A DNA stretch of 64,000 nt from Symsagittifera roscoffensis (Eukaryota; Xenacoelomorpha; Acoela; Convolutidae). Every line of letters begins with the position of its first letter. The first letter of the stretch is position 1. Shown here piece by piece: positions 13,261 to 23,880 of this stretch. Made by a program: the position numbers and the translations under genes. The notes beneath the pieces are model-generated. The model was not told the DNA's origin. It searched no databases and was given only the letters and a program-made list of their open reading frames with translations. Where the stretch lies: assembly GCF_963678635.1 (NCBI RefSeq), contig NC_087070.1, forward strand, positions 13,176,539 to 13,240,538. The letters run 5' to 3'.

Positions 13261-16251
13261 GCTTCAACGGAGTGGGTGAGTTACGGTTGTATTATTTGTG
13301 TTGCTTTGTGTCATTTGAGGTTCGTTCCTCATGGCCTGCAAAACAATCAGCACAGTTTTTTTCCACCTCACATCCAATCTTGATTTGGACTGTAAAAACG
13401 AAACTCATTTGAAACTTAATCCGTGATTATGCGTCCAGGTTTTTTAGGTTTATAATTTAGCACCAACGTATTGAATTTCTGAGAGTTTGCATAGAAAAAG
13501 ACATTATACGGGATTTTCGAGGCTCAGGGTAACGGAAAATGGGGAGTTTTGCAAAAGCGATACACAGTTTTTAGAAAAAAACTTATACAAACGGAGATGA
13601 ACAAGGCCCGGATAGATGAGCAAAAAGTCGAGGAAAAACTAGAAAGGGCCAGAGGAGCAGTGCACAGGGGTTAAGATGTAAAATTTTGAACTTCGGTAAT
13701 GAAATACTTAAAACTCAGGGGACAAAAACAAACAACAACAGTTAAAAAGACCCATCAAAAGAAATCAATGATACTATCAGAAAAGCAAGATCGACCTCTA
13801 GGGAAGCAACATGAGGGTTCATTAAAAGCTCTTGATGATGTTGAACTACCAGATTGGGTACAACAAGTGTTGGCATTAGGGCCAAAACATTCGGTCAGTG
13901 ATTATGTTGATGAGACACACTTTCTCGTCGATATTGATCATTTTTCTTTCGGATATAGAAAGCGTAAAATCCTCGGAGAGGCCCTTTGTGAGATCGAAGT
14001 AGTGGCAAAAGCCTATGCTAAAAGGGTAAAACGAACACCATCTGACTATGGGAATAGTTGCGGTACTGTATGACAGAGCGTTTATTTTTGTGTAATGAGG
14101 AAGGATACCTACGACAACAAGTTAGCTGGTTTATTAGATTAGAATCAATCCAGCCAATGCAAAAGGAACAAGTGATTTGATTGTTACGAAGATAGAAATA
14201 GATATCAAAAAGGAACTGTTGGCTATGAGCAAAGAAGACGAAATAAGTGGGGTGCATCCCATCAGGCTTTATGGGTTGTCGAATGTGCATATCAAGAATT
14301 GCACAATGAGACCGGTCCTCTCATTGCCTGGTAGCTCCTATTATAACCTGCCTGAACAAGGTTCTTGCAAACGTTTTTGAGAAAACTGAGGGGCGCAAAC
14401 ATCGGAACCAACTCACTAGCGAGAGAAAACTTAAACAGCATTAGTCTTGAGATCAAGAAAAATGTAATATCTCTAGATGTGAAGAATTTGTAGGCAATTG
14501 TTCCACTCAAAGAAGCAAAAGACCTAGCTCTGAAAAAGCTGTATGAGCAAGATGAACCACCATAATTTGCTGGGAAACCCATGAAGAGGCTGTTGAACCT
14601 GGCAGTTAATCAACTCATTTTCAAGTGGAATGAAATGTGGTCTGAAAAAGGTCTTAATAGAATATGTCCCTAGTGCAATAGGAACTTTCAATTGGTGTCA
14701 CTTAAATTGCGGTGATACAAAAGATAATGAGTATCGAAAAATAACTGAAACCCTCTGGTACTGTAGAAAGTCCATCGCGATAAGGGAGGAAGAAATTCAG
14801 TGCAGCAAGCTAAGTTTTTTCTCCGTTACGTTGATTAAATAGTGAGAACAGTGAAGGGTGATCCTGAAGAAATGCGACGGGCAGCAAGCCTATTACAACT
14901 AAATTTACAGTTCACAATAAAGACACCAAAAACATTTAGGAAGTTAGCAGTTTCGGATTTAAAAATTAGTTTTGACAAAAACTACCTTTGGATGGTATCA
15001 GAAACCAACAGATACAGGCTCCATACTAAGATTTAGAAATTCCCCCTTCAGTACAAGCGACTTGTGATTTACGAACTGTTCACCGGTTTTTTCCGCACTA
15101 TGTCCGCATGGGAAAATTATGATAAAGCGATGGAAGTCAAACGTAAGCAATGGTTGAATAACCAAAATCTGGAAAGTTGGACGTCGCGGGTTGCATCGCA
15201 AGCCCATGAAAAAGATTCTTGAATCATGAAAAAAAAGATGGCTGAGAAAAGGAAGCCTGCGACGATAGCAGCAATTCACCACATATCGTTATGTTTCAAA
15301 ATCGGGGGAATCACAGTCACACATTGGCAAAAAAAAAGTGTGCGACATCATCATTGCGCAAATATTTATGACGACGAGGAAAATGAAAACTTGAATGCCC
15401 TCTTTAAAATCCTCCTTCTCCAGTGAAGTGAAATCAAAAGTGGTGTACAGACTTGAATGTTGTCGATGCAAATCTACTTATGTTGACCAGACGGTCCGAC
15501 ATCTCACCACAGTGATTGAGCAACACCGAAAAGAGGATACACCAGTTGATTAGTATATAAGGCAGTGTGGTAGTGATAGTGGTAATTCGGAGTTTAATTT
15601 GAAGATAATCGACTAGGCCTCTATCAGCTTTAAGTTGCTTACAAGAGGTGTTGTATATTAGGAAAGAAAGACCGGCAATTAACACGCGCAACGAGTTTAG
15701 AATTAGGGAGCTGACACTGAGGCTTAAGTTCCAGAATTTGAAAGTTTTCGCAAAAAAAAATTAAAATATTTTACTGGTTAGCATAAAATTAGCGACAAAA
15801 CAAAGTTTTAAAAACAAAAAGGTTGAAAACTTTCAGAAGTTTCGGACTAATTGGATGTAATTGTATATAATAATTAAGACAAAAATTAAAAAATAATTGT
15901 GAAAAGTCAGAAACAATTGTTTGCTGCTGACAAACAGAGCCTTTTTTGCCCACTCTTTTCAAGTTTTTGCACGCTTTCGGGGTTACACTAATCAAAATCA
16001 AACTTAGCATCAAATTTTGCTTGATGACACTGAGATTTAGTGTCAAGTTCAAGCACTGCAACCTTGTTTTTTTCAATGAGTTTGCATGTGTAGCCTCCGT
16101 ACACAACTGAAATCAGGGGTGGAATATACAAGATAGTGCACCCTTTGGAGCCTGTGAACAAAGGGTACCCCATCAATCCCTTCCCATTGCCTTAAAGCTT
16201 TATGTACAACGTAAACTGAAAAAGACAGCTGGAAGTGGAAGCAGCCTAGAA
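13261..16251 (+). pseudogene. Penelope-like unit 4, near full length
   Basis: It has the same block order as unit 1. The open run 13699-14073 covers the N-terminal RT part (LPDWVQQVLALGPKHS, FLVDIDHFSFGYRKRK). An in-frame deletion of about 50 bp compared with unit 1 lies near 14243 (EDE to ISGVHPIRLYG). The PHD-like finger is best preserved here: CHLNC followed by TETLWYCRKS in 14630-14842. The palm motif reads TAC GTT GAT TAA (14827-14838), a stop in place of the second aspartate. The GIY-YIG part at 15424-15720 has the same Val change. The 3' tail ends at 16251. Confidence 0.85.
16021..16048 (+). repeat. hairpin in the Penelope 3' tail (one of five copies)
   Basis: GACACTgagatttAGTGTC forms a 6-bp stem extended by CTT/AAG across a short bulge. 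It occurs in the 3' tail of units 2-5; unit 1 (about 9970-9995) keeps only CACT/AGTG. Its role is unknown; it could be part of the 3' end recognised by the RT. Confidence 0.4.
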
Positions 16252-18600
16252 GCTTCAACGGAGTGGGTGAGTTACGCTTGTATTATTTTTGTTGCTTTGT
16301 GTCACGTGAGGTTCGTTCCTCATGGCCTGCAAAACAATCAGCACAGTTTCTTTCCACCTCACATCCAATCTTGATTTGGACTGTAAAAACGAAACTCATT
16401 TGAAACTTAATACGTGATTATGCGTCCAGGTTTTTTAGGTTTATAATTTAGCACCAACGTATTGAATTTCTGAGAGTTTGCATAGAAAAAGACATTATAC
16501 GGGATTTTCGAGGCTCGGAGTAACGGAAAACGGGGAGTTTTGCACTAAGCGATACAGTTTCAGAAAAAAAATTATACGCACGGAGATAAACAGGGCCCGG
16601 ATAGATGAGCAAAAAGTCGAGGAAAAACTAGAAAGGGCCAGAGGAGCAGTGCACAGGGGTTAAGATGAAAAATTTTGAACTTCGGTAATGAAATACTTAA
16701 GTCTCGACATCAAAAAGTGTGCGAAATCATCATTGCGCAGATATTTATGACGACGAGGAAAATGAAAACTTGAATGCCCTCTTTAAAATCCTCCTTCTCC
16801 AGTGAAGTGAAATCAAAAGTGGTGTACAGACTTGAATGTTGTACAGAATTGTTCCACTCAAAGAAGCAAAAGACCTAGCTCTGAAAAAACTGTATGAGCG
16901 AGATGAACCACCATCATTTGCTGGGAAGCCCATGAAGAGGCTGTTGAACATGGCAGTTAATCAACTCATTTTCAAGTGGAATGAAATGTGGTCTGAAAAA
17001 GATCTTAATAGAATATGTCCCTAGTGCAATAGGAACTTTCAATTGGTGTCACTTAAATTGCGGTGATACATAAGATAATAAGTATCGAAAAATAACTGAA
17101 ACCGTCTGGTACTGTAGAAAGTCCATCGCGATAAGGGAGGAAGAAAGTCAGTGCAGCAAGCTAAGTTTTTTCTCCGTTACGTTGATTAAATAGTGAGAAC
17201 AGTGAAGGGTGATCCTGAAGAAATACGACGGGCAGCAAGCCTACAGCAACTAAATTTACAGTTCACAATAAAGACACCAAATACATTTAGGAAGTTAGCA
17301 TTTTCGGATTTAAAAATTAGTATTGACAAAAACTACCTTTGGATGGTATCAGAAACCAACAGATACAGGCACCATACTAAGATTTAGAAATTCCCCCTTC
17401 AGTACAAGCGACGTGTGATTGACGAACTGTTCACCGGTTTTTTCCGCATTATGTCCGCATGGGAAAATTATGATAAAGCGATGAAAGTCAAACGTAAGCA
17501 ATGGTTGAATAACCAAAATCCGGAAAGTTGGACGTCGCGGGTTGCATCGCAAGCCCTTGAAAAAGATCCTTGAATCATAAAAAAAAGATGGCTGAGAAAA
17601 GGAAGCCCGCGAGGATAGCAGCAATTCACCACATATCGTTATGTTTCAAAATCGGGGGAATCACAGTCACACATTGGCAAAAAAAAGTGTGCGACATCAT
17701 CATTGCGCAGATATTTATGACGACGAGGAAAATGAAAACTTGAATGCCCTCTTTAAAATCCTCCTTCTCCAGTGAAGTGAAATCAAAAGTGGTGTACAGA
17801 CTTGAATGTTGTGGATGCAAATCTATTTATGTTGACCAGACGGTCCGACATCTCACCACAGTGGTTGAGCAACACCGAAAAGAGGATACACCAGTTGATT
17901 AGTATATAAGGCAGTGTGGTAGTGATAGTGGTAATTCGGAGTTTAATTTGAAGATAATCGACCAGGCCTCTATCAGCGTTAAGTTGCTTACAAGAGGTGT
18001 TGTATATTAGGAAAGAAAGACCGGCAATTAACACGCGCAACGAGTTTAGAATTAGGGAGCTGACACTGAGGCTTTAGTTACAGAATTGGAAAGTTTGCGC
18101 AAAAAAAAAATTAAAATATTTTACTTGTTAGCATAAAATTAGCGACAAAACAAAGTTTTAAAACCAAAAAGGTTGAAAACTTTCAGAAGTTTCGGACTAA
18201 TTGGATGTAATTGTATATAATAATTAAGACAAAAATTAAAAAATAATTGTGAAAAGTCAGAAACAATTGTTTGCTGCTGACAAACAGAGCCTTTTTTGCC
18301 CACTCTTTTCAAGTTTTTGCACGCTTTCGGGGTTACACTAATCAAAATCAAACTTAGCATCAAATTTTGCTTGATGACACTGAGATTTAGTGTCAAGTTC
18401 AAGCACTGCAACCTTGTTTTTTTCAATGAGTTTGCATGTGTAGCCTCCGTACACAACTGAAATCAGGGGTGGAATATACAAGATAGTGCACCCTTTGGAG
18501 CCTGTGAACAAAGGGTACCCCATCAATCCCTTCCCATTGCCTAAAAGCTTTATGTACAACGTAAACTGAAAAAGACAGCTGGAAGTGGAAGCAGCCTAGA
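16252..18600 (+). pseudogene. Penelope-like unit 5, chimera of a unit-3-type and a unit-2-type copy
   Basis: The first part (16252-16845) follows unit 3, including its unique deletion joint at about 16706, up to the beginning of the GIY-YIG region (GAATGTTGTACAG). There it jumps back into the RT (AATTGTTCCACTCAAAG) and from about 16855 onward follows unit 2 to the end of the 3' tail. The palm motif again has the stop (17178-17189). The tail stops at CCTAGA (about 18600) instead of continuing into a new leader, which is where the array was broken. Confidence 0.8.
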
Positions 18601-18799
18601 TATAAATGGTTTTTATATGCAAATATTGATTTGTGGCCAAATAGAGGTTGTACTTCAATTTCAATTTAAGAGTTTGGATATTGAAAATTCGAATTTGTCT
18701 TTTGTTATGAAGAATTTTCGTTCTTGAAAAACTTGATCAATGCGGTCTCCTAGAATAGATCATGCGGTCTCCCAGCTATGTATTAACATTGGGTAAAGA

Positions 18800-19240
18800 T
18801 TTTACAATGTTTTAGGATAGGGAGTACCAATAGTAAGGTTCCAGTGAAATGGTAAGAGATTGGTCAGAAAAAAGTTCTTTTTGGGGGGATTTTGTGTGGA
18901 ATTGTCTATTTTTTTGCAAACATTTAAGCGCGTTCTCTATTTGTTAAAGATTGTTGATTATTTACGTGTAGTTTGTAGAATGAAGGTCATGTATTTAGTT
19001 TCATGATTCATGGTAAGTCAGTGGCAAGAGTTTTTGAGCAAAAAAACTTCAAAACAAGATGAGATTTGGTAAAATTTGACGTACTAACTAACTTATTAGA
19101 TGATCTTTATTTCCTAAAACAGGGCTCTATCTAACTGAAGCTATAAAAAAACCTTGAGAAAAAAAACAAATTACAAAGAAGTAATATAAACCACTGAACC
19201 TTTCAGTAAATTTGTGCCATAATTTACACTTACATTTACA
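18800..19240 (+). repeat. Polinton A terminal repeat
   Basis: The segment GGTAAAGATTTTACAATG, then AAATGGTAAGAG and ACGTGTAG, is homologous to 25105-25610 and, inverted, to 46560-47110. It lies outward of the protease gene here and outward of the polymerase gene in the other two, as expected for the two ends of a Polinton. Exact ends and target duplications could not be fixed. Confidence 0.6.
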
Positions 19241-19880
19241 AAAACTATCTATGTCCTTAGAAATACTTTTAAACTCGAAACATGCATACCATGAATACTA
19301 ATCAAGATTCTCTGGTAGAATTTGAGAAGAAGGAATGCTGATTAAATTGCGTAAAATCCACACAAAATATCAGTTTTTATAAATTTCTGCAAACCATTCA
19401 CCAATAGTTTTTTAAAGAGGAATAACTTGTTATTTTTTGACCAAATTAGTAAGTTTCATCTCAGCAAATTAGTAAGTGTCATCCAATGGAGCTATCATGA
19501 TACAGTGTTCCCCTCTATCATTGCTTGGAGCTGAGTTGATGATTGTAAACGAGTGTTTTGTTAGTTGAGATACTTTATTAGGTCTGAAAACAAAGAAATA
19601 GATAGTTTGATAGTGTAGTTTATGTAAAAAACAAAGTTTAATGACTTGCACGCATTTATGTATTGAATCAACAAAGTCCCGTACACAAGCCTTATGTACT
19701 GGACAACGACTTCTGAAAAATTCTTTTTAGTCTTTATTGCAGTAACTTCTCGGGTTATCAATTAAACAGCATTCATTGTTTACTTTTACTGGAGATTTAG
19801 GTCGAGAGAAAAACAAAATAGATACTATAGAGTCAATAACGATGAAAAATCACAAAACGCTTACAATAATTTTATAGCAA
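19240..19880 (-). pseudogene. adenain-like cysteine protease, copy 2 (Polinton A)
   Basis: Polintons carry an adenovirus-type cysteine protease that matures the virion proteins. On the minus strand the runs 19761-19561 and 19651-19469 encode NSAPSNDRGEHCIMIAPLD, where the His of GEH is the likely active-site histidine. In another frame, further on at about 19365-19380, is LCGFYAI, which fits the catalytic Cys-Gly. The two halves are separated by stops and a frameshift. The N-terminal part, with several cysteines, matches 22292-22008. The gene follows major capsid copy 2, a normal Polinton order. The assignment rests on two short motifs, so it is moderate. Confidence 0.5.
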
Positions 19881-19904
19881 CCTGAAAACTCAAAAACAAT
19901 AAAC

Positions 19905-21221
19905 AGTTTTAGCAACTGTTCCGAAATTGTCAACTTGATTTTTTAATAGTCTTTCTCCCAAGACTATCATTTCCGTTACCTGCTCCAATGGAAATTGGAA
20001 AAATATTTTTCACCTCAGGCTTTCTCCGATAAGTTCTGGTTAAAACAGCTGTTCAGCTGCATCCTGTAGTGAAGTCAAGTCAAAAACCAGAATAATGTGA
20101 TTTTTAAAATCTTCCATAGGAAAAGCTTGAAAATTTTTGTTAGATTGCCTTGCTTTCATTTTTGTAAAATGAGGACGACAAGGAGAAGTTTTATCAAATG
20201 AAACAATTTCTCATCCACCCCGAAAGTTTCTAAACTTTCTATCGATGAAAAATTTTATAGCTGAAAGGATTTTTATGAAAACATCCTGTAACAGCTGAAT
20301 TTGTATTCATTGCAACATTTTTCTTTCTTAGTGTAGCGTTATTGAATAAGTTCTCTTGTACGAGATGACGACATGGCTTTGACGACATGGAATCAGAAAT
20401 ATATTGCTATAGTTTCCAAGTAATTGTAATGAGCACGCTTCCTTTCCAGATTACATTGCAAGAATTGATAAAAAGGAGTAGCTACTAAAAATATTCTAGT
20501 TAACAGCGAACAATCCTTAACTTTCAGACTGACTTTTGAATTATCAGATAGCGTGTAAAATTTAGGTGTAGCTCGAACAAGTTTGGTATTTGGTAGCAAC
20601 AACTTTTCGCAAAGAAACAAATCAATGGCGAGTCTCCCATAGAGGGAAAAAAGTAACCCTGTTCCTAAGGAATTTGCTCTATCAGTGAATGGATGCATCT
20701 CAAATGCATCAGGAAACTCTTCAAAACTGTATCCATGACAAGCAATTATTCCAATATTACTCACTACTGACGAGTTGAATTTGTTCGATTTTTGTGCTTC
20801 ATGAGGACATAAACCATTGGCGTTGTAGACCATTACAGTGTTTATAAAAACTTTCACAATTGGAGAATAGTGAATGTGGTAGGTTGATTGTTTACATAAG
20901 TTAAGTAATGTTCTGGTTCCTCATCTAAATCATCCTCGGATTTTGCTTTAAACTCTGCTTTTCCTCCCTTGAAAGTATCAAACAAGATTTTTTTTGAATA
21001 AGTGAAGCTTTAAGCTAAAATGGGTATCACTCTTATCCAAGTAGAGGTTACAAACCATTTCAAACTCAACTCAATACTGCTTTCATCTAAAGAAATTTTG
21101 GGGAATACTTCTCAGTGTGAGATGACATAATTGTTTCCAAAACTGGGTCTTTATCAAAAATCTCTAATGAAGAATCTGTTAAAGTACGTACCGAAAATGA
21201 CTACTTTGGTTTAAATCTCAA
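19905..21221 (-). pseudogene. Polinton major capsid-like protein, copy 2
   Basis: The best run is 20857-20393 (154 codons), with HGYSFEEFPDAFEMHPFTDR, FSLYGRLAIDLF and LLPNTK. The same blocks occur in copy 1 (23160-22966) and in Polinton B at 39300-39480. The family is the one often listed as F54H12.2-like in cnidarian and nematode Polintons. I infer it is the double jelly-roll capsid protein from its size (about 430 codons overall) and its place after penton and core. Frameshifts and stops break it throughout. The start ATG is not preserved. Confidence 0.55.
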
Positions 21222-21229
21222 TTCATTTT

Positions 21230-21530
21230 GTCAAAAATGTCTTTGCGGGAGCGACTGGTTTTCGATCTACTTTTTCGAAATGGATCTGTTTCTACGCTTG
21301 GACTTCTTTTTTCCACCTCTCATTTTTTTCCGAACTGTTTTGTTCCCACATCTTTCGCAAAGATTTTGAGATTTTTACGTCCACTAACAACTTCCCCAAT
21401 CTCTGGGGCAGCAATTTTTTTGCAGCTGGAGCTATATCATTTTTAATAAAGGTATTGCAGTTTCCCAAATAATCCAAACCTCTTCCACCTCGAAAAATAG
21501 GGTAATCAGCTGAATTTTGAGCAACCATTT
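21230..21530 (-). pseudogene. Polinton core-like basic protein, copy 2
   Basis: The run 21528-21292 starts MVAQNSADYPIFRGG, matching the start of the core genes of Polinton B (MIAQISAEFPIFRG at 37151). The C-terminal basic tail continues in another frame. In this family the small basic protein probably condenses the genome, like adenovirus core proteins; that role is inferred from composition and gene order only. It sits between the penton 3' end (21541-21647) and capsid copy 2. Confidence 0.4.
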
Positions 21531-21540
21531 CGGGTGAAGT

Positions 21541-21660
21541 TTAAATCAAAAATGATTTTTCGAAATCATGCGGAACAAGAGAACAACTTGGGTAAATCCT
21601 GCCGAGACAAAAGGAATTTTTCGCCTGTTTTTTCTCTTAGTTTTATCTTATAATTTACTC
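21541..21660 (-). pseudogene. 3' end of penton gene at duplication joint
   Basis: This minus-strand segment (KIKLREK, then VVLLFRMISKNHF and stop) repeats the last codons of the penton gene that ends at 23881. It fuses directly to the tail of protease copy 1 through the shared bases AAGATAAAACTAAGAGA, marking the joint of the 2335-bp duplication. Confidence 0.75.
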
Positions 21661-22292
21661 TTACATTTACAAAAACTGTTTATGTACATAGAAACACTTT
21701 TAAAATTCGAAAGATGCATACCATGAATATTAATCAAGATTCTCTGGTAGAATTTGAAAAGAAGGAATGCTGAATAAATTGCGTAAAATCCATACATAAT
21801 ATCAGTTTTTGAAGTTTTCTGTTCAGCAAATTAGTAAGTTTTATCCAATCGAGCTATCATGATACAGTGTTCCCCTCTATCCTTGCTTGGAGCTGAGTCG
21901 ATGATTGCAAAAGATTATTTTGTTAGTTGAGGTACTTTATCAGTTCTGAAAGCAAAGAAATAGATCGTTTGATAGTGTACTTTTTGTAAAAAACTAAGAT
22001 TAATGGCTTACACGCTTTTATGTATTGAATCAACAAAGTCCCATACACAAGCCTTATGTACTGGACAAAGCCTTCTGAATACTTCTTTACAGTCTAAATT
22101 GCAGTATTTTCTCGGGTTAGCAATTAAACAGCATTCATTATCTACTTTTACTGGAGATTTAGGTCTGAAGAAAGAAAAAGTAGATAGTACAGAAACAATA
22201 ACGATGAAAAGACACAAAAAATTTACAATAATTTTATAGCAACCTGAAAACTCAAAACAAATCAACTTTAGCAACTGTTCCGAAATTGTCAA
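21660..22292 (-). pseudogene. adenain-like cysteine protease, copy 1 (Polinton A)
   Basis: The run 22292-22008 contains a hydrophobic stretch (IIVNFLCLFIVIVSVLSTF) and then a Cys-rich part (CCLIANPRKYCNLDCKE, CPVHKACVWDF). It runs into DSAPSKDRGEHCIMIARLD with the active-site-like histidine. Further on, the copy-2 motif LCGFYAI reads MYGFYAI here (near 21790-21800), so the presumed catalytic Cys is Tyr. With in-frame stops as well, the gene is dead. The hydrophobic stretch may belong to a separate small gene, or be intron or untranslated sequence read through. Confidence 0.5.
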
Positions 22293-23538
22293 TTTGAACT
22301 TTTAATAGTCTTTCTCTCGAGGTTGTCACTTCCGTTACTTGCTCCAACGGAATTTGGAAAAATATTTCTAACCTCAGGCTTTTTCCGCTAAGTTGTGGAT
22401 AAAGCAGCTGTTCAGCTGCATCCTGTAGTGAAGTCAAGTCAAAAACCAGATTAAAGTGGTTTTTAAAATCTTCCATAGGAAAAGCTTGAAAACATTTGTT
22501 AAATTGCTTTGCTTTCATTGTTGTAAAGTGAGGACGACAAGGAGAAGTTTTATCTAATGAAACAATTGCTCTTCTTCCCCGAAAAATTCTAAGCTTTCTA
22601 TCGATGAAATTTTTTATAACTGAAAGGGTTTTTATGAAAATATCCTGCAACAGCTGATTTTGTATTCATTGGAACATCTTTCTTTCTTAGTGGAGCGTTA
22701 TTGAATAAGTCTTCTTGTATGAATTGGTTTTGACGACATGGAATGATAAAGATTTTTGCTATAGTTTCCAAGTAGTTGTAATGAGCAGGCTCCCTTTCCA
22801 GACTACATTGCAAGCCTTAAGGAATAGGTTCAGCTACAAGGTTCTTCTAGTTAACAGCGAACAGTCAACAATTTTCAGACTGACTTTTGGATTATCAGAT
22901 AGCGTGTAAAAAATAGGTCTAGCTCGAACCAGTTTAATTCAATCTTTGGTATTTGGTAGTAACAATTATTTGGTAAAATATATCCCTGTTCCTAAAGAAT
23001 TTGCTCTATCAGTGAATGGATGCATATCAAAAGCATCAGGAAATTCTTCAAAACTGTATCCATGACAAGCAATTATTCCATTATAACTCACTGCTGACGA
23101 GTTCAATTCGTTCGATTTTTGTGCTTCATGAGGACATAATTCATTGGCGTTGTAAATCATTACAATGTTAATGCAAACTTTGACAATTGGAGAATAGTGA
23201 ATATGGTTGGTTGATTGTTTACATAAGTTAAGTCAGATTCTGAATCATCCTCGGATTTTGCTTCAAGTTCTGCTTTTCCTCCCTTGAAAATCTCAAACAG
23301 CCTTGTTTTGAATAATTGAAGCTTTAAGCTAAGCGGGGTATCACTCATATCTAAGTAGAGGTTACAAACCATTTAAAATTCAACTCAATACTGCTTTCAT
23401 CTAAAGAAGTTTTGGGGAATACTTCTTATGTGTGAGATGACATAACTGTTTCCAAAACTGGGTCTTTATCAAAAATCTCCAATGAAGAATCTGTTAAAGC
23501 CACGTACCGCAATTGACTACTTTTGTTTATACTCAATT
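22250..23538 (-). pseudogene. Polinton major capsid-like protein, copy 1
   Basis: Pieces in order: start region near 23538 where the ATG has become TTG; 23372-23160 (LYLDMSDTPLSLKLQLFK, acidic SEDDSESD); 23160-22966 (HGYSFEEFPDAFDMHPFTDR); 22813-22598; 22650-22252 (RAIVSLDKTSPCRPHFTTMK, FDLTSLQDAAEQL, LEIFFQIPLEQVTEV). The total is about 430 codons, as expected for the family. At least four frame changes and several stops break it. It is the most complete copy of this capsid gene in the window and shows the C-terminal half that Polinton B lacks. Confidence 0.6.
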
Positions 23539-23871
23539 TATATTGTCAAAGATTTCTTTGCGGGAGCGATTGGTTTTCGATCTACTTTTTCGAAAAGGAT
23601 CTGTTTCTACGCTTCGATTTCTTTTTTCCACCTCCCAATTTTTTCCGAACTGTTTTTGTACCCACATCTTATGCAAATGTTTGGAGTTTTTTGTACGTTT
23701 ACTTACAATTTACCCAATCTCTGGGGCAGCAAATCTTTTTGCAGCTGGAACTGTATAACTCTTAATGAAGGGGATTGCAATTTCCCAAATGCTCCAAACC
23801 TCTTCCAACTTGTCTTGCCTATTCTCGAAAAATAGGGGTAATCAGCTGAGTTTTGAGCAACCATTTCGGAG
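23535..23871 (-). pseudogene. Polinton core-like basic protein, copy 1
   Basis: On the minus strand it begins MVAQNSADYP, followed by a small protein ending in a basic segment with K and S (RKPIAPAKKS). Frameshifts interrupt it. It lies 10 bp after the penton stop at 23881 and just before capsid copy 1, the same spacing as in Polinton B. DNA condensation is inferred, not shown. Confidence 0.4.
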
Positions 23872-23880
23872 GAAGTTAAA

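Larger units (their letters stand above)
7173..18600 (+). mobile_element. tandem array of five Penelope-like retroelement units
   Basis: The boundary sequence GCTTCAACGGAGTG occurs at 7173, 10187, 12018, 13261 and 16252, dividing the array into units of about 3014, 1831, 1243, 2991 and 2349 bp, all on the plus strand. Units share a 5' leader, an N-terminal region, a reverse transcriptase, a GIY-YIG endonuclease and an AT-rich 3' tail. Head-to-tail packing is usual for Penelope-like elements. Here every readable copy carries the same kinds of catalytic loss, so the array probably grew by recombination of dead copies. It ends abruptly at about 18600, inside the 3' tail of unit 5. Confidence 0.85.

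Noticed and set aside
7173-18600. Hammerhead ribozyme in the Penelope terminal region
   Set aside because: Such ribozymes are known in Penelope-like elements, but I found no CUGANGA plus GAAA core in a foldable arrangement in any unit.
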